Below, piece after piece: positions 33,482 to 42,714 of a stretch of 64,000 nucleotides of DNA. Every line of letters begins with the position of its first letter. Position 1 is the first letter of the stretch. The position numbers and the translations under genes were made by a program. The DNA comes from DATFVJ01 sp963851085 (GTDB lineage Bacteria; Actinomycetota; Actinomycetes; Streptosporangiales; Streptosporangiaceae): positions 317,674 through 381,673 of the forward strand of contig CAWKNX010000011.1 in the NCBI GenBank assembly GCA_963851085.1, read 5' to 3'. The notes below the pieces were generated by a model. The model was not told the origin of the DNA. It was given only the letters and a program-made list of their open reading frames with translations, and did no database searches.

Positions 33482-33823
33482 TCAGCGCGGGTGGACGATG
33501 CCGACCGGGCAGGGCGCGTGGCAGAGCACTGCCTGGCTGACCGAGCCGAGCGTCATCCCCCGGACGCCGCCCAGGCCGCGGGAGCCGACGACGAGCATCT
33601 GCGCATCGCAGGCGGCCGCCAGCAGCGCGGCGCGCGCCGGGTCGGCGGTGACCTGCCGCTGGACGGCCACCCAGGGATGCTCCTTCTCGCCAAGGGCGAT
33701 CGACTGCTCGAAATCTTCCTCGATCCGGCGCGTGCCCCCGAAGCCTCCAGACACGTCCGCCCGGGCGCACACGGCCACCAGGGGCGCACCGCGAAGCGCC
33801 GCTTCCTCAAAGGCAAACCCCAC
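33482..33823 (-). pseudogene. Universal stress protein domain, 5'-truncated
   Basis: The frame reads SPASQAAVGFAFEEAALRGA, PLVAVCARADVSGGFGG, CDAQMLVVGSRGLGGVRGMT and LGSVSQAVLCHAPCPVGIVH. This is a UspA C-terminal domain with the ATP-binding motif G-x2-G-x9-G-S. Residues corresponding to DGSPASQAAV continue upstream of the GTG at 33823 without a start, up to the end of the AhpD-like gene (33860). The first strand and, if it was a tandem Usp, the whole first domain are gone. A GTG-initiated short protein is possible, but it would lack the first strand of the fold. Confidence 0.7.
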
Positions 33824-33859
33824 TGCGGCCTGGGAGGCGGGGCTGTGGGCGGTGGCCCC

Positions 33860-34453
33860 TCACCGATGCACCGCGGGGACGGCGCACACCATGCCGTCGC
33901 TGAAACCGGCCGGGCCGATGCCGAGGGCCAGGTTGAAGCGGCCGCGCATGTTCTCCAATGCGACGTGGTGGGTCAGTTCCACGATCTGGCCGTCGTCGAG
34001 ATGGTGGCGAAGCCTGTCGAACAGTTCGTCGGGGACTGCGACCGGGGTGCGGGTCATGCTGACGGCGTAGTCGAGGACGAGTTTGTCCAGGTCCGAGAAC
34101 AGCGGGCTGGTCTGATAGCTGGGGAGGGCCAGGATCTCTGCGTCGGTCAAGCCCCACTGGCGGGAGATGGCGGAGCCCATGTCGATGCAGTATTCGCAGT
34201 GGGTGAGGGTGGCCGCCTTCAGCTCGGCGAGGGCGTGGAGCCTCTTGTCGAGACGGCGCAGCTTGGCGGTTGCCTGTTCGAGCTTGGCGTAGCCCTTGAA
34301 GAGCACGGGCACGTGGGCGTACATCTCAAGCGGCTCGATCATCTGCTCCGTCAGTCGCCCGGTGAGCTTGCCGATGCTGCGCCGGGTGAAGTGGTAGGCG
34401 ATCTTCAGGTACAGCCCGGCCTGGGCGGACGAGACTCCTTTGATGCGGGCCAT
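33860..34453 (-). CDS. AhpD-like carboxymuconolactone decarboxylase family protein
   Basis: A 197-residue CMD-fold protein with the active-site pair CEYC in ATLTHCEYCIDMGSAISRQW and the proton-relay neighbourhood around ALPSYQTSPLFSDLDKLVLD. AhpD-like proteins reduce peroxide-handling partners or act as gamma-carboxymuconolactone decarboxylases; the CxxC motif with the conserved HxxxC-type spacing fits the alkylhydroperoxidase side. The ATG at 34453 follows GGAGGAG at five bases. It lies 46 bases downstream of the ICMT-like gene and may be co-transcribed with it. Confidence 0.82.
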   Translation of the reverse strand: MARIKGVSSAQAGLYLKIAYHFTRRSIGKLTGRLTEQMIEPLEMYAHVPVLFKGYAKLEQATAKLRRLDKRLHALAELKAATLTHCEYCIDMGSAISRQWGLTDAEILALPSYQTSPLFSDLDKLVLDYAVSMTRTPVAVPDELFDRLRHHLDDGQIVELTHHVALENMRGRFNLALGIGPAGFSDGMVCAVPAVHR

Positions 34454-34499
34454 GTGACTCCTCCTTTCGCTGGCGATCGATGAGCGAGCTTCGACCCCG

Positions 34500-35027
34500 T
34501 TACGTGCCGCCGCCGGGTCCGGCCGGCGCACCGGGCGTCCATGGATGCAGCCGGGGAACCCAGGCGCGCACGGCACGCCGGTAATCCCGGTACTCGGCCC
34601 CGAATTTGCGGGCCAGGGTGGGTTCCTCATAGAAGCGGACGGCGGCTGCGCCAATGCACCAGGCCACTGCGGTGTACTCCAGGAGGCCTGGCGAGCCGAA
34701 CAGGAGCACCTCGCCTGTCAGGATGGCCAGGAAGCCGACGTATATGGGGTTGCGCACGTAGCGGTAGAACCCGCTCACCACGAGGCGTGGCGGCGACGCC
34801 AGCGGCACGGGAGTCCCGTCAGCCTTGGTGAACTCGATAAACGACTGCACGAGTGGGACGAGGCCTGCGCAGATGAGCAACCCTCCCGCCGCCTGCGCGA
34901 CCGCCCAGTAAGGCAGGGGCCGGTGAAAGTGCCATTCGTTCAGCAGATACGGAAGCAAGCAGGCGAAGGTTCCCCCGACTGCCACGCCCCAAGCCACGCT
35001 GACGACAGCTGCTGTTGACTTGCGCAT
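34500..35027 (-). CDS. Isoprenylcysteine carboxyl methyltransferase-like membrane protein
   Basis: A 175-residue protein with four to five membrane helices and the PEMT/ICMT signature near the C-terminus: VVSGFYRYVRNPIYVGFLAI, then FYEEPTLARKFGAEYRDYRR and VRAWVPR. Such proteins methylate lipids or small molecules with S-adenosylmethionine in the membrane. A GGAGGCG ribosome site precedes GTG-ATG; I use the ATG at 35027. It faces a TetR regulator across two tandem operator-like palindromes, so TetR control is likely. Confidence 0.85.
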   Translation of the reverse strand: MRKSTAAVVSVAWGVAVGGTFACLLPYLLNEWHFHRPLPYWAVAQAAGGLLICAGLVPLVQSFIEFTKADGTPVPLASPPRLVVSGFYRYVRNPIYVGFLAILTGEVLLFGSPGLLEYTAVAWCIGAAAVRFYEEPTLARKFGAEYRDYRRAVRAWVPRLHPWTPGAPAGPGGGT

Positions 35028-35077
35028 CACCGCCTCCGGAAGAGTCGCTCGCCATCTGCGTGCCTCATGTGAGTGGC

Positions 35078-35114
35078 ACTCTCAGTTCAAGAGTAGCACT
35101 CCCAGTTTGGGAGT
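35078..35114. promoter_or_regulatory. Two tandem copies of a 17-bp operator
   Basis: ACTCTCAGTTCAAGAGT (35078-35094) and ACTCCCAGTTTGGGAGT (35098-35114) are both inverted repeats and copies of one another. Their centres are 20 bases apart, two helical turns. They lie just before the TetR start (35130) and upstream of the divergent methyltransferase gene, a pattern typical of cooperative TetR binding. Confidence 0.8.
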
Positions 35115-35129
35115 AGTAGTCTCACAAGT

Positions 35130-35810
35130 ATGGCTACCGATGCCAAGCGCCGCCGCTCGTCCGACGGCCAGGGCGGCCAGGCACGGACCCGCCTGGCCCG
35201 CGCCGCGGTCGTCGAGGCCGCGCGGGCCCTTTTCCTCGAGCGCGGCTACGCCGGAGCGACGATCGAGGCCATCAGCGACCTGTCGGATGTCCCGCCTGCG
35301 ACGGTGTACCGGCTGTTCTCCTCGAAACTCGGGATCCTCAAGGCACTGCTCGACGTCTCAATAGCTGGTGACGACGGGGCCGTCGCGTTGGAGGACCGGC
35401 CCCAGGTCCGTGCGCTTCTTGCGGACCGGGATCCCCAGAGCCAGCTGTCGGGTGTCGCTGGCATTACCCGCGGCATCATGTCGAGGGCTGAGCCCGTTCA
35501 CCGGATCCTGGTGAGCGCGGCGGGCTCCGATCCTGACGCTGCTGCGCTGCTCGCCGAGCAGACGCGACAGAGGCAACGGGGTCAGGCGCGGATCGCGCGT
35601 GCCCTGGCTCGCGCGGGCGCCCTGCGGCCGAAGCTGCGCGAGCGCGACGCTGCGGACATCATTCACGCACTCATGTCCCCCGAGGTCTACCGGCTGCTCG
35701 TCGGTGACCGAGGCTGGCCCCCCGGGCGGTACGAACAATGGCTGAAGGGCATCCTCATCGGCCAGCTGCTTCCCCCGCCGGCGGCCGAAGGCGGGCGCAC
35801 GGACTCCTGA
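35130..35810 (+). CDS. TetR family transcriptional regulator
   Basis: A 226-residue TetR protein. A basic lead (MATDAKRRRSSDG) precedes the helix-turn-helix ARALFLERGYAGATIEAISD and LSDVPPATVYRLFSSKLGIL, then a helical C-terminal domain. Two tandem palindromic sites end 16 bases before its ATG, so it probably represses itself and the divergent ICMT-like and AhpD-like genes. Ligand unknown. Confidence 0.88.
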   Translation: MATDAKRRRSSDGQGGQARTRLARAAVVEAARALFLERGYAGATIEAISDLSDVPPATVYRLFSSKLGILKALLDVSIAGDDGAVALEDRPQVRALLADRDPQSQLSGVAGITRGIMSRAEPVHRILVSAAGSDPDAAALLAEQTRQRQRGQARIARALARAGALRPKLRERDAADIIHALMSPEVYRLLVGDRGWPPGRYEQWLKGILIGQLLPPPAAEGGRTDS

Positions 35811-36234
35811 CTCTTCCCTCGCTGGGATACCGGGAGAGGTCTGCGGTGATAACAAGATATGCACCGCCCGGTCCCTGCCCGAGTGCGCGTTCCGTGGCCG
35901 GGAAAAGCACAAGCTCCGGTTCGCTGTCCTGGTGGCGGCGCGAGCCGGGGCGGGCTGAAACCAGCGATCTTGCCCTACCGTCTTCGTGGGCGCGCAGAAT
36001 GCCCGTTCGGGCGCACCACATCGGCGATCTGGCCAGGCTAAGCCAGCACACAGATCGGCGGTTCTACGTACATACGAGTGCCGCAGGCCGATCACGTCTC
36101 GTAACCACCACAAGGTGGTGCTTGACGCTGACATGGCTCGCCCGAATACCCCGGCCAGTGAGATTTTGGGTATTCCCCGGCCGCCGGAAGCCGGACCTCG
36201 GGCCGTACGCAGTTCTGAGGCGGTGTTAACCCGT
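35811..36234. other. Intergenic region without recognised gene
   Basis: No coding frame of recognised family and no RNA gene. The sequence is less GC-rich than the flanks. Confidence 0.35.
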
Positions 36235-36345
36235 CTACTTGGACAGGAAGTCGATGAGGATTGCGGATAGTTCTCCGGGCGCCTCTTCCATCATGTGATG
36301 ACCTGTATCGAGGGCGTGGCCGGCGACGTTGAGTGCCCATGGGCG
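36235..36345 (-). pseudogene. Alpha/beta hydrolase C-terminal remnant
   Basis: A minus-strand frame reads RRPWALNVAGHALDTGHHMM then EEAPGELSAILIDFLSK and a TAG. This is the last strand, catalytic-His loop (DTGHHMMEEAP) and final helix of haloacetate dehalogenase-like alpha/beta hydrolases. Nothing upstream continues it. Confidence 0.6.
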
Positions 36346-36792
36346 CCGGATCGTGAACATCGCCCCGGGGCTTCGGTCAGGCCCAACCAATCCGGCTATA
36401 GAACCTGAGCGTCAATTACTCTATCAACGGAATTTGTGCTACAGCGGGAGATCTCACGACTCAGCAATGGCATGAGAATAATTCCCCAGCTGCCATACCA
36501 ATCGCCCTGTAGTCAGTAGCACGGTAGATTCTGTCTCCGACCTCGCGTCAGCGGGAATGGGTCCGTGTGCCAGCCCAGCGGCGGCAGCAGAACGCTGTGA
36601 GCTTCCTCCACTGCGGACAACTGCACCACACGCGGCATTGCGAAAGACTGCAGGCTGATTTGTTCCCCCCGGAGCATAGGCAAGAATTTGCATGGACTGA
36701 CGCGACAGAATTCTCCGTTCGGTGCGCCTTCGACAGCCGACCAGTGGCGCGCAACGGGCGTGCATAACGGCGATGAGTGCGCTGGCCAATCA
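36346..36792. other. AT-richer region without recognised gene
   Basis: Noticeably lower GC than the rest of the window, with no coding frame that resembles a known protein. The low GC suggests acquired sequence flanking the SLOG/SLATT locus. Confidence 0.4.
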
Positions 36793-37599
36793 TCATCCTC
36801 GTTTATTGTCCTCCTTATCAGGCCGTGGTGAGCCCTGCGGCGGGTTGATGGACGGGTCGGCCGGAGCCGTCGCAGGCACCGGGCCGCCGGCGCCCGCGGG
36901 CTGAACGCGGTCAGCGGCCTCGGCTTGCCGGTTCTTTAGGTCTTCCAGCGTGTCGCTCATCTGCTGGACCCAGCCGGCCAGCTCTGTTGTGAGCACTGCT
37001 TCGCCGCGGGTCACGAGATCCCTGAGGGCTGCGGAGTTCCGCTGAGCCGGGCTGCGCGTACGCCATTCGCGTTCCAGGCCAGCCAGCTTGGCCGCGGCCT
37101 GGTTGTAGGTGACGACGGTGTTGTCGATTTGCAGGTAGCCCAGGTAAGCCAGAGCAGCGGCCGATGCCCCGCTGGTGAGCCCTATCCAGACCTCCAGTCC
37201 GGCGGCCGCGAGGATCGCTCCGGTGGCGCCGGCGGCGATAGCGAGCAGCTGCAAGACGTTCCGGCCGCGATCGAGGCTGCGGACGCGGCCGTGATAGTAG
37301 GCGAGCTGGTCGGCGACCCGGATCTGGAGGTATCGCTCAGCGTCCAGCGGACTCAGCCCGTCATCGTCACGTCCTGCGCCGTACATTTCAGGCGGGAGCG
37401 GCCCGTTATAGGGAGTCAGCGGGCCGCTGCTTGCCTGGGTCTGCATCAGCCGGGTGTCAATAGCATCGAGATGCGCCGCTAGCTCCTGCTGGCGGGAGGC
37501 ATGCTCTCGTCCGGCCAGCCGGTTAGTATCGACCGCCGCCAATGTGCGGTAACGGTAGATTTCTGCCTTGATCGCCTCGGCGGCGGCACGCAGCATCAC
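36793..37599 (-). CDS. SLATT/DUF4231 membrane effector part (C-terminal half of split gene)
   Basis: 268 residues: a soluble helix MLRAAAEAIKAEIYRYRTLA, a coiled linker, then two close membrane helices (VLQLLAIAAGATGAILAAAG and IGLTSGASAAALAYLGYLQI) followed by the conserved basic helix ending LEREWRTRSPAQ, and an acidic/proline-rich tail. This matches the SLATT domain, predicted from comparative genomics to form pores in nucleotide-triggered conflict systems. The frame overlaps the end of the upstream SLOG gene in another frame. Reading upstream of its start gives AGRRAVGQRW, so it was originally fused to the SLOG protein and a one-base frame break near 37615 separates them. Confidence 0.75.
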   Translation of the reverse strand: MMLRAAAEAIKAEIYRYRTLAAVDTNRLAGREHASRQQELAAHLDAIDTRLMQTQASSGPLTPYNGPLPPEMYGAGRDDDGLSPLDAERYLQIRVADQLAYYHGRVRSLDRGRNVLQLLAIAAGATGAILAAAGLEVWIGLTSGASAAALAYLGYLQIDNTVVTYNQAAAKLAGLEREWRTRSPAQRNSAALRDLVTRGEAVLTTELAGWVQQMSDTLEDLKNRQAEAADRVQPAGAGGPVPATAPADPSINPPQGSPRPDKEDNKRG

Positions 37600-38710
37600 C
37601 CAGCGCTGGCCGACCGCACGGCGGCCGGCTGACGGCGATCAGGACTGCGGCCAGGATGGGACTGGCAACGACTGCCCAGTGCAGTGCCTGGCCGCCCACC
37701 TGGGCATAGATCAACGCGAGAAGAGTAGCCACGACCCCGAGCAGGAGGATCCACGCCTGGAGGCGTGTGAAGGTAGCACGCAGCCGGGTGGCGAGATGGT
37801 CGTAGGTCGCGAATTGCTGCCACGCAGACTTGAGGGCAGGCTCGTCCTGCAGCTCCCAGGCAATCCGGCGGGCGAACTGTACCGGCTCAGTGCCGGTGAC
37901 CGCCCGGATGTCGCCTCCGCTCACGATCTCCCGGAGATCAGCGTCAGCAATGGAGGACGGCAGCGGAGGCATGCGGTCCTTGAGCACGCCCGGCAGCAAA
38001 CGTGCGGCCGGACGCCGGTGTGGCGTGCGGTGGGTCCGCCAGAGCTCGAGGATGGAGTCAGCCAGGCCGCCGGTTCCCTGGATGACGAAAACCGGCCATC
38101 CACGGCGCACTGACTCCACAACCTCAGTCTTAGCTACCTCGCCGCCGCCAGCCAGCACGACGGCCACCCGGCCGTTTCCGGCACGTGCTGCCGCCACCGC
38201 CATCAGCAAGCCCGTCTCGCCGCCCCATTCGTCACTGTCGGCGAGAACGAAATGGGAATGGTTCTGCTCGAGCGGTACCCGATCACCCCCGGGGCCGCCT
38301 GGATAGGTAACCAAGCCCGCGGGTGCCACGCCCACCAGCACCGGCATCGCACGCGGCCGCTTGGCACGCGCGGCACCAGTGACCTCCATGACCCCCGATG
38401 AAGTGCCACCGTCCAGCACAGCCGCGCCGGCCACCTCCGCCGCCGAGGAAACGGCGGGCCCGAGCATTGCCACCGCGCGGACGAGCGAAGCATCTTTCAG
38501 ATCGTCGGCACCACCACAGACAAGGATCACCGCAGACCCGCGTCCGCCGGATTCCAGATCGAGCGCGGCCAGCAACTCACGAGGGTCCGCGCCATGCTGC
38601 TCACGCAACACGGCCCGATTGCCGTTGCCGAACCGGACCTCACTCGGCTCGCCAAGGCCTGGGCGCGCAATGGCATTCACGAAAGGATCATCCCACGTAC
38701 CCGGCGCCAA
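37523..38710 (-). CDS. TRPM-like SLOG (LSDAT) domain protein, N-terminal half of split gene
   Basis: A 395-residue frame starting at a TTG at 38710 (an in-frame GTG lies at 38680). Residues about 25-230 form a LSDAT-type Rossmann domain: EVRFGNGNRAVLREQHGADP, SAVILVCGGADDL, AAVLDGGTSSGVMEVTGAAR, NHSHFVLADSDEWGGETGLL and RVAVVLAGGGEVAKTEVVES. This family binds nucleotide-derived ligands and is the bacterial counterpart of the TRPM N-terminal domain. After it come a helical linker and two membrane helices (LQAWILLLGVVATLLALIYA and WAVVASPILAAVLIAVS). The last 35 residues are a frameshifted tail. The complete ancestral protein would span 36793-38710 and join sensor and SLATT pore. Confidence 0.78.
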   Translation of the reverse strand: MAPGTWDDPFVNAIARPGLGEPSEVRFGNGNRAVLREQHGADPRELLAALDLESGGRGSAVILVCGGADDLKDASLVRAVAMLGPAVSSAAEVAGAAVLDGGTSSGVMEVTGAARAKRPRAMPVLVGVAPAGLVTYPGGPGGDRVPLEQNHSHFVLADSDEWGGETGLLMAVAAARAGNGRVAVVLAGGGEVAKTEVVESVRRGWPVFVIQGTGGLADSILELWRTHRTPHRRPAARLLPGVLKDRMPPLPSSIADADLREIVSGGDIRAVTGTEPVQFARRIAWELQDEPALKSAWQQFATYDHLATRLRATFTRLQAWILLLGVVATLLALIYAQVGGQALHWAVVASPILAAVLIAVSRPPCGRPALGDAACRRRGDQGRNLPLPHIGGGRY

Positions 38711-38917
38711 AGCCCGCCAAGACCGGGTACGGCATCGCTACCCAGACCCTCCCGGACGGGTACTGCGGGCTGCTGCGTCTCGCGCCAAGGCGGCGGATAA
38801 CGCACCCGCGAGTTCCGTGGCCCGGATTGGCGAGGTTTTGCATGCTCCAGTGTCATCTGGGAGGCGCCTGTCGCCGACTGGTGACAACCAGCTTCCAAGC
38901 GGGTCCGCACATTCCGT

Positions 38918-40930
38918 GTGTTCGTAAGTTCGACGTTCACAGATTTCGCGGCGGAGCGAGACCTGCTTCGGAAGCGGGTTTGGCCGCGGCTGGATACGTT
39001 CTGCGCCGAACGTGGTGCCAGGTTCCAAGAGGTAGACCTGCGCTGGGGTGTGAGCGAGGAGGCTTCAGTCGAGCACCAGACGATGAACGTCTGCCTCGAG
39101 GAGATCAGGCGCTGCCGCAAGGCAACGCCTCGGCCGAACTTCCTGCTACTAGTGGGCAACCGTCGGGGCTGGATGCCTGTCCCGCCGCAGATCCCACTAG
39201 ATGAGTGGGACCGCATCTGCGTCAGGCTCAGCGGTGGCGACCGCGCGCTGTTGGAAACGTGGTACGCGCGTGACGACAACTCGGACCCGCCGCAGTACCG
39301 TCTACGTCCGCGTACGGGCGAGTTCACCGACCGGGACGCCCAGAAGGGTGCGCGAACTGGCTGGAAAGGGACCGAAGCTCGCCTGCATGAGGTGCTCGCC
39401 GGGGCGGTGGCCGCGCTGGAATTGGCGGAGCAGCGCCGACGCGTTTACCTCGCTTCGGCAACGGAGCAGGAGATCGCGGTGGGCGCTCTGGAGGTCGAGC
39501 GCCCGGATCAGGTGGTCTGCTTCGTACGGGAAATCGATGGTTACCCAGACCCGGCCGAGTGTGCACCGGACGCGTCCGTGCGCGAGTGGGTGGATCCTGA
39601 CCAGTCGCCCTTGGATGCCACCAAGGAACGGCTGAGGGAGCGGCTCGTCGCCCCGCCAGACCCGCTCGGCCACGATCGCAACCGGCCCGGCCGGGACGGA
39701 GTGCTGACGGAAACGGTGGAGTGGGCTGGGGACCGTCCCGCCATTGACGAGGCGTACCTGTCCCGGTTTGCACAGCGCGTAGCCGTGGCACTTGAGGCGG
39801 CGATCGGCTCCGAGCTCGACAACCTGCTGCCCCGGGCGGCGGAGCCGGGCTCGGAGGACCAGTTCCTCGACGGTGAGGGACGGGCGCATCGGGGGTTCGC
39901 GCAGGAACTGCTGGCATTCTTCACCGGCCGCAAGTCTGAGCTGGCTCAGGTGAGTGCGTACTTGCGTGGTGGGGTTCGGCGGCCGCTGGTGCTGCATGGT
40001 GAGGGCGGCACGGGCAAGTCCGCGTTGATGGCGGCGGTCGCGCAGAACGCGTCGCGGGACTTGCCCGGATCCGTGGTCGTCGCGCGGTACGTGGGCGCGA
40101 CGCCAGCCTCGTCGGACGGACGCGCCGTACTTGAGGATATATGTCATGAGCTGGCCCGCCGCGCCGGTGCGTCGGAGACGCAGGTTCCCACTGATTATGC
40201 GGATCTGGTGGTCGACTTCAGGGCTCAGCTCGGGCGGGCTACCGCTGATAAGCCGATCCTGGTCCTGGTCGACTCGCTTGACCAGCTGTCCGTGTTCGGA
40301 ATGGCGCACGTCGATTCGTGGGTGCCCTCCCAGCTGCCCAAGCATGCTCGGCTGGTCGTGTCGAACCCGGCCCGGTGACACGCTGATCCGGCTACAAGCC
40401 GGGGTTGACCAGTTAGAAGTGCGGGGCCTTCCGCGAGTGGACGCCGAGCGGCTCCTGGGCCGCTGGCTCAAAAACGCGGGGCGTACCCTGCGGGCCCAGC
40501 AGCGAGCCCACGTCCTGAGCGCCTTCGACCGCTCCGCCGGCAATCCGTTGTACCTCAAGCTGGCGTTCGAGGAGGCTCGCTGGTGGGCTTCTGACACCGG
40601 GCAACCGCCCGACCAGCTTGCCGTCGGATTGGGCGGGCTGATCCGGGACAATGTCTTCGGCCGTCTCGCGCGCGAAGATCAGCACGGCAAGGTCCTCGTC
40701 TCGCGCGCCCTAGGCTACCTGGCCGCATCCCGGTACGGCCTGGCCGAGGACGACCTGCTCTCCCGGGATATCGATGCATACGCGTGGTTCCTAGGCCACA
40801 CCTTGTACGTACCGTCAGACCTTCGCGAGTTGGTCCCGCTCGAGGTGATCGAGGCATCGCGCCGTGACCCTGCGAGGCGAGAGGAGTTGCGGGCACGCCT
40901 GCGCGACGTGCTGTCCCGCCCGGACGGGCC
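38918..40930 (+). pseudogene. DUF4062-NACHT STAND NTPase, frameshifted and truncated by IS30
   Basis: From a GTG at 38918 the frame reads FVSSTFTDFAAERDLLRKRV, the start of a DUF4062 domain, with DLRWGVSEEASVEHQTMNVC; then an NTPase domain with Walker A PLVLHGEGGTGKSALMAAVA and Walker B PILVLVDSLDQL. A one-base insertion near 40364 shifts the frame. The protein continues as RPGDTLIRLQAGVDQLEVRG and AGNPLYLKLAFEEARWW up to about 40925, where IS30-type sequence begins. The real start is unclear: RTFRVFVSS precedes the GTG in frame but has no start codon. STAND ATPases sense a trigger and oligomerise. It is divergent from the SLOG/SLATT gene. Confidence 0.82.
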
Positions 40931-41793
40931 GCCGGGAAGCGTATCGTGCCTGGAAAGCGGACGCGGCGGCCCGTGAATCGCGCAGCCGTCCGAAGGAACG
41001 CAAAATAGACACCGAGCCGGAATTGCGTGGCCGGGTGGCCGGCGACCTGAAGAAAGGCTGGCCGCCAGAACAGATAGCGGGCAGGCTGCGCTACGAGCAC
41101 AACCGGGGAGAAACCGGGATGTCCGTATCGCACGAGGCAATTTACACGTGGATCTACGCCCAGCCGAAAGGCGAGCTGGCGCGCGCCGGGATTGTCCTGC
41201 GCACCGGCCGCGAGCAGCGTAAACCCCGCGGCAGGAAGAAGGCCCCGGGCGCGAAGATCGTCGGAATGCGCTCGATCGAGGACCGCCCGGCCGAGGTGGC
41301 GGGCCGCCAGGTGCCCGGCCACTGGGAAGGCGACCTGGTCATCGGCAAGGCAGGCAAATCGGCCATGGGCACCCTGGTCGAGCGGGTCAGCCGGTACCTA
41401 TGCCCGGTCGCCCTGCCGGACGGCCACGACGCAGACTCGGTGAAAACCGCCCTCTTCGACACGGTCAGGGACCTGCCCGCCCACCTGCGGAAGTCGCTGA
41501 CCTGGGACCAGGGAACCGAGATGGCCCGGCACGCCGCCCTCACCCTCGACGCGGACCTTCCCGTCTATTTCGCCCACGCGCACTCCCCATGGGAACGCGG
41601 CACCAACGAGAACACCAACGGGCTGATCCGGGAATACCTCCCGAAAGGGACAGAAATTCCCGGCGACCTGGAATATCTATGGATGGTAGCCGACTCACTT
41701 AATGACCGGCCCCGTGCTATACTCGGATTCAGGAAACCAAGCGAAGTGTTCACGGAGCTAATGCTTCAGGAAGCCGTGATTCCACCGGCCTGA
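40925..41793 (+). pseudogene. IS30-family transposase, 5'-truncated
   Basis: From about 40925 the frame reads REAYRAWKADAAARESRSRP, then GWPPEQIAGRL, MSVSHEAIYTWIYAQPKGEL, GHWEGDLVIGKAGKSAMGTL (first catalytic Asp), LTWDQGTEMARHAALT (second Asp) and SPWERGTNENTNGLIREYLP (catalytic Glu). The core domain is intact, but the N-terminal helix-turn-helix of about 100 residues is missing, so it cannot transpose itself. It sits inside the STAND gene, whose C-terminal part resumes at about 41985. 41794-41984 is AT-richer and probably the element's right end. Confidence 0.85.
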
Positions 41794-41990
41794 ATTGCTT
41801 CGATCGCTTGAGACCGCCACCTCATTCCTATCGATTTGGCGAGCCGTTGTCTTTTAGGCGTGCCGTGCCGGAATTTGAACTTTAGTAACAAATTTGATCG
41901 AGATCAGCAAAAGCTCGCTTAGGTTAGGCGGTTTCTGATAATCCTCAAGCATGGCCTATTGGCTACCTTGTTCGAGAGCGCACAGTAGCA

Positions 41991-42570
41991 TTGGTTACCG
42001 GGGATTTCGCCACTGCCTTCACGAGGCTGCAGCGGGCCGAGGAAATGGTCGCGGAACTCGGCAACCGACGGTGGCAGCTGAAGTTGCACATCACTGCGGC
42101 GCACATGTACGCGCAAGCCAGGTCGCATGCGCAGACCGTCGCGCACTACGAGGAGTACCTGAGCTTGCGCCGAGAGCTAGGGGAAGATGACGCGCTGGAG
42201 CCCTTCGAGGCAGCAGAATACGCGGTTGCATTGGCGAATATCGGCCGAAGTGAGGACGCGCTGACACTTTGCGAGCGGTACGAGCCTCTGGCACGTGACC
42301 AACGGCGGCCCAGGGCACTGGCTGACCTAATTTGGGCACACCTGAAGGCGATATCGGATCTAAAAGTGACCCGGTATAGTACCATGTCGTTCGCGAAGTA
42401 CGGGTCGTATATGGGACCAGGCGCAGAGGCTGCGCTGCGAATTCGAAGACGTGAAGCGGGAGGCCGATAAAGAGCTATACGACCCCGCCAACGCCTTACT
42501 TGTTGACCTAGGGAAGAAGATCCAGGCTGTAGCGGCTAAGTGGAACAGCACCCACATATCGGACGAATGA
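41991..42570 (+). pseudogene. TPR C-terminal part of the STAND gene
   Basis: Reads VTGDFATAFTRLQRAEEMVA, LHITAAHMYAQARSHAQTVA and HYEEYLSLRRELG, then EAAEYAVALANIGRSEDALT, all TPR-type helical repeats. After a frame break near 42420 it continues as AQRLRCEFEDVKREADKELY and LVDLGKKIQAVAAKWNSTHI with a TGA at 42568. Direction and content fit the missing C-terminus of the DUF4062-NACHT protein upstream. That the IS30 insertion and an associated deletion split one gene is an inference. Confidence 0.65.
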
Positions 42571-42714
42571 GGACCGACATATCGCCCATTTATTGATTGG
42601 ACGAACTCGCCCGACCTCGATCACGAACAGGCAGCACAGGCGCCGGAGGGCAACTGCTCAGTCCACTTGGAAGAAGCCGACCGCGAGCAGAATTCGCGGG
42701 CGAAGAGGTAGGCA

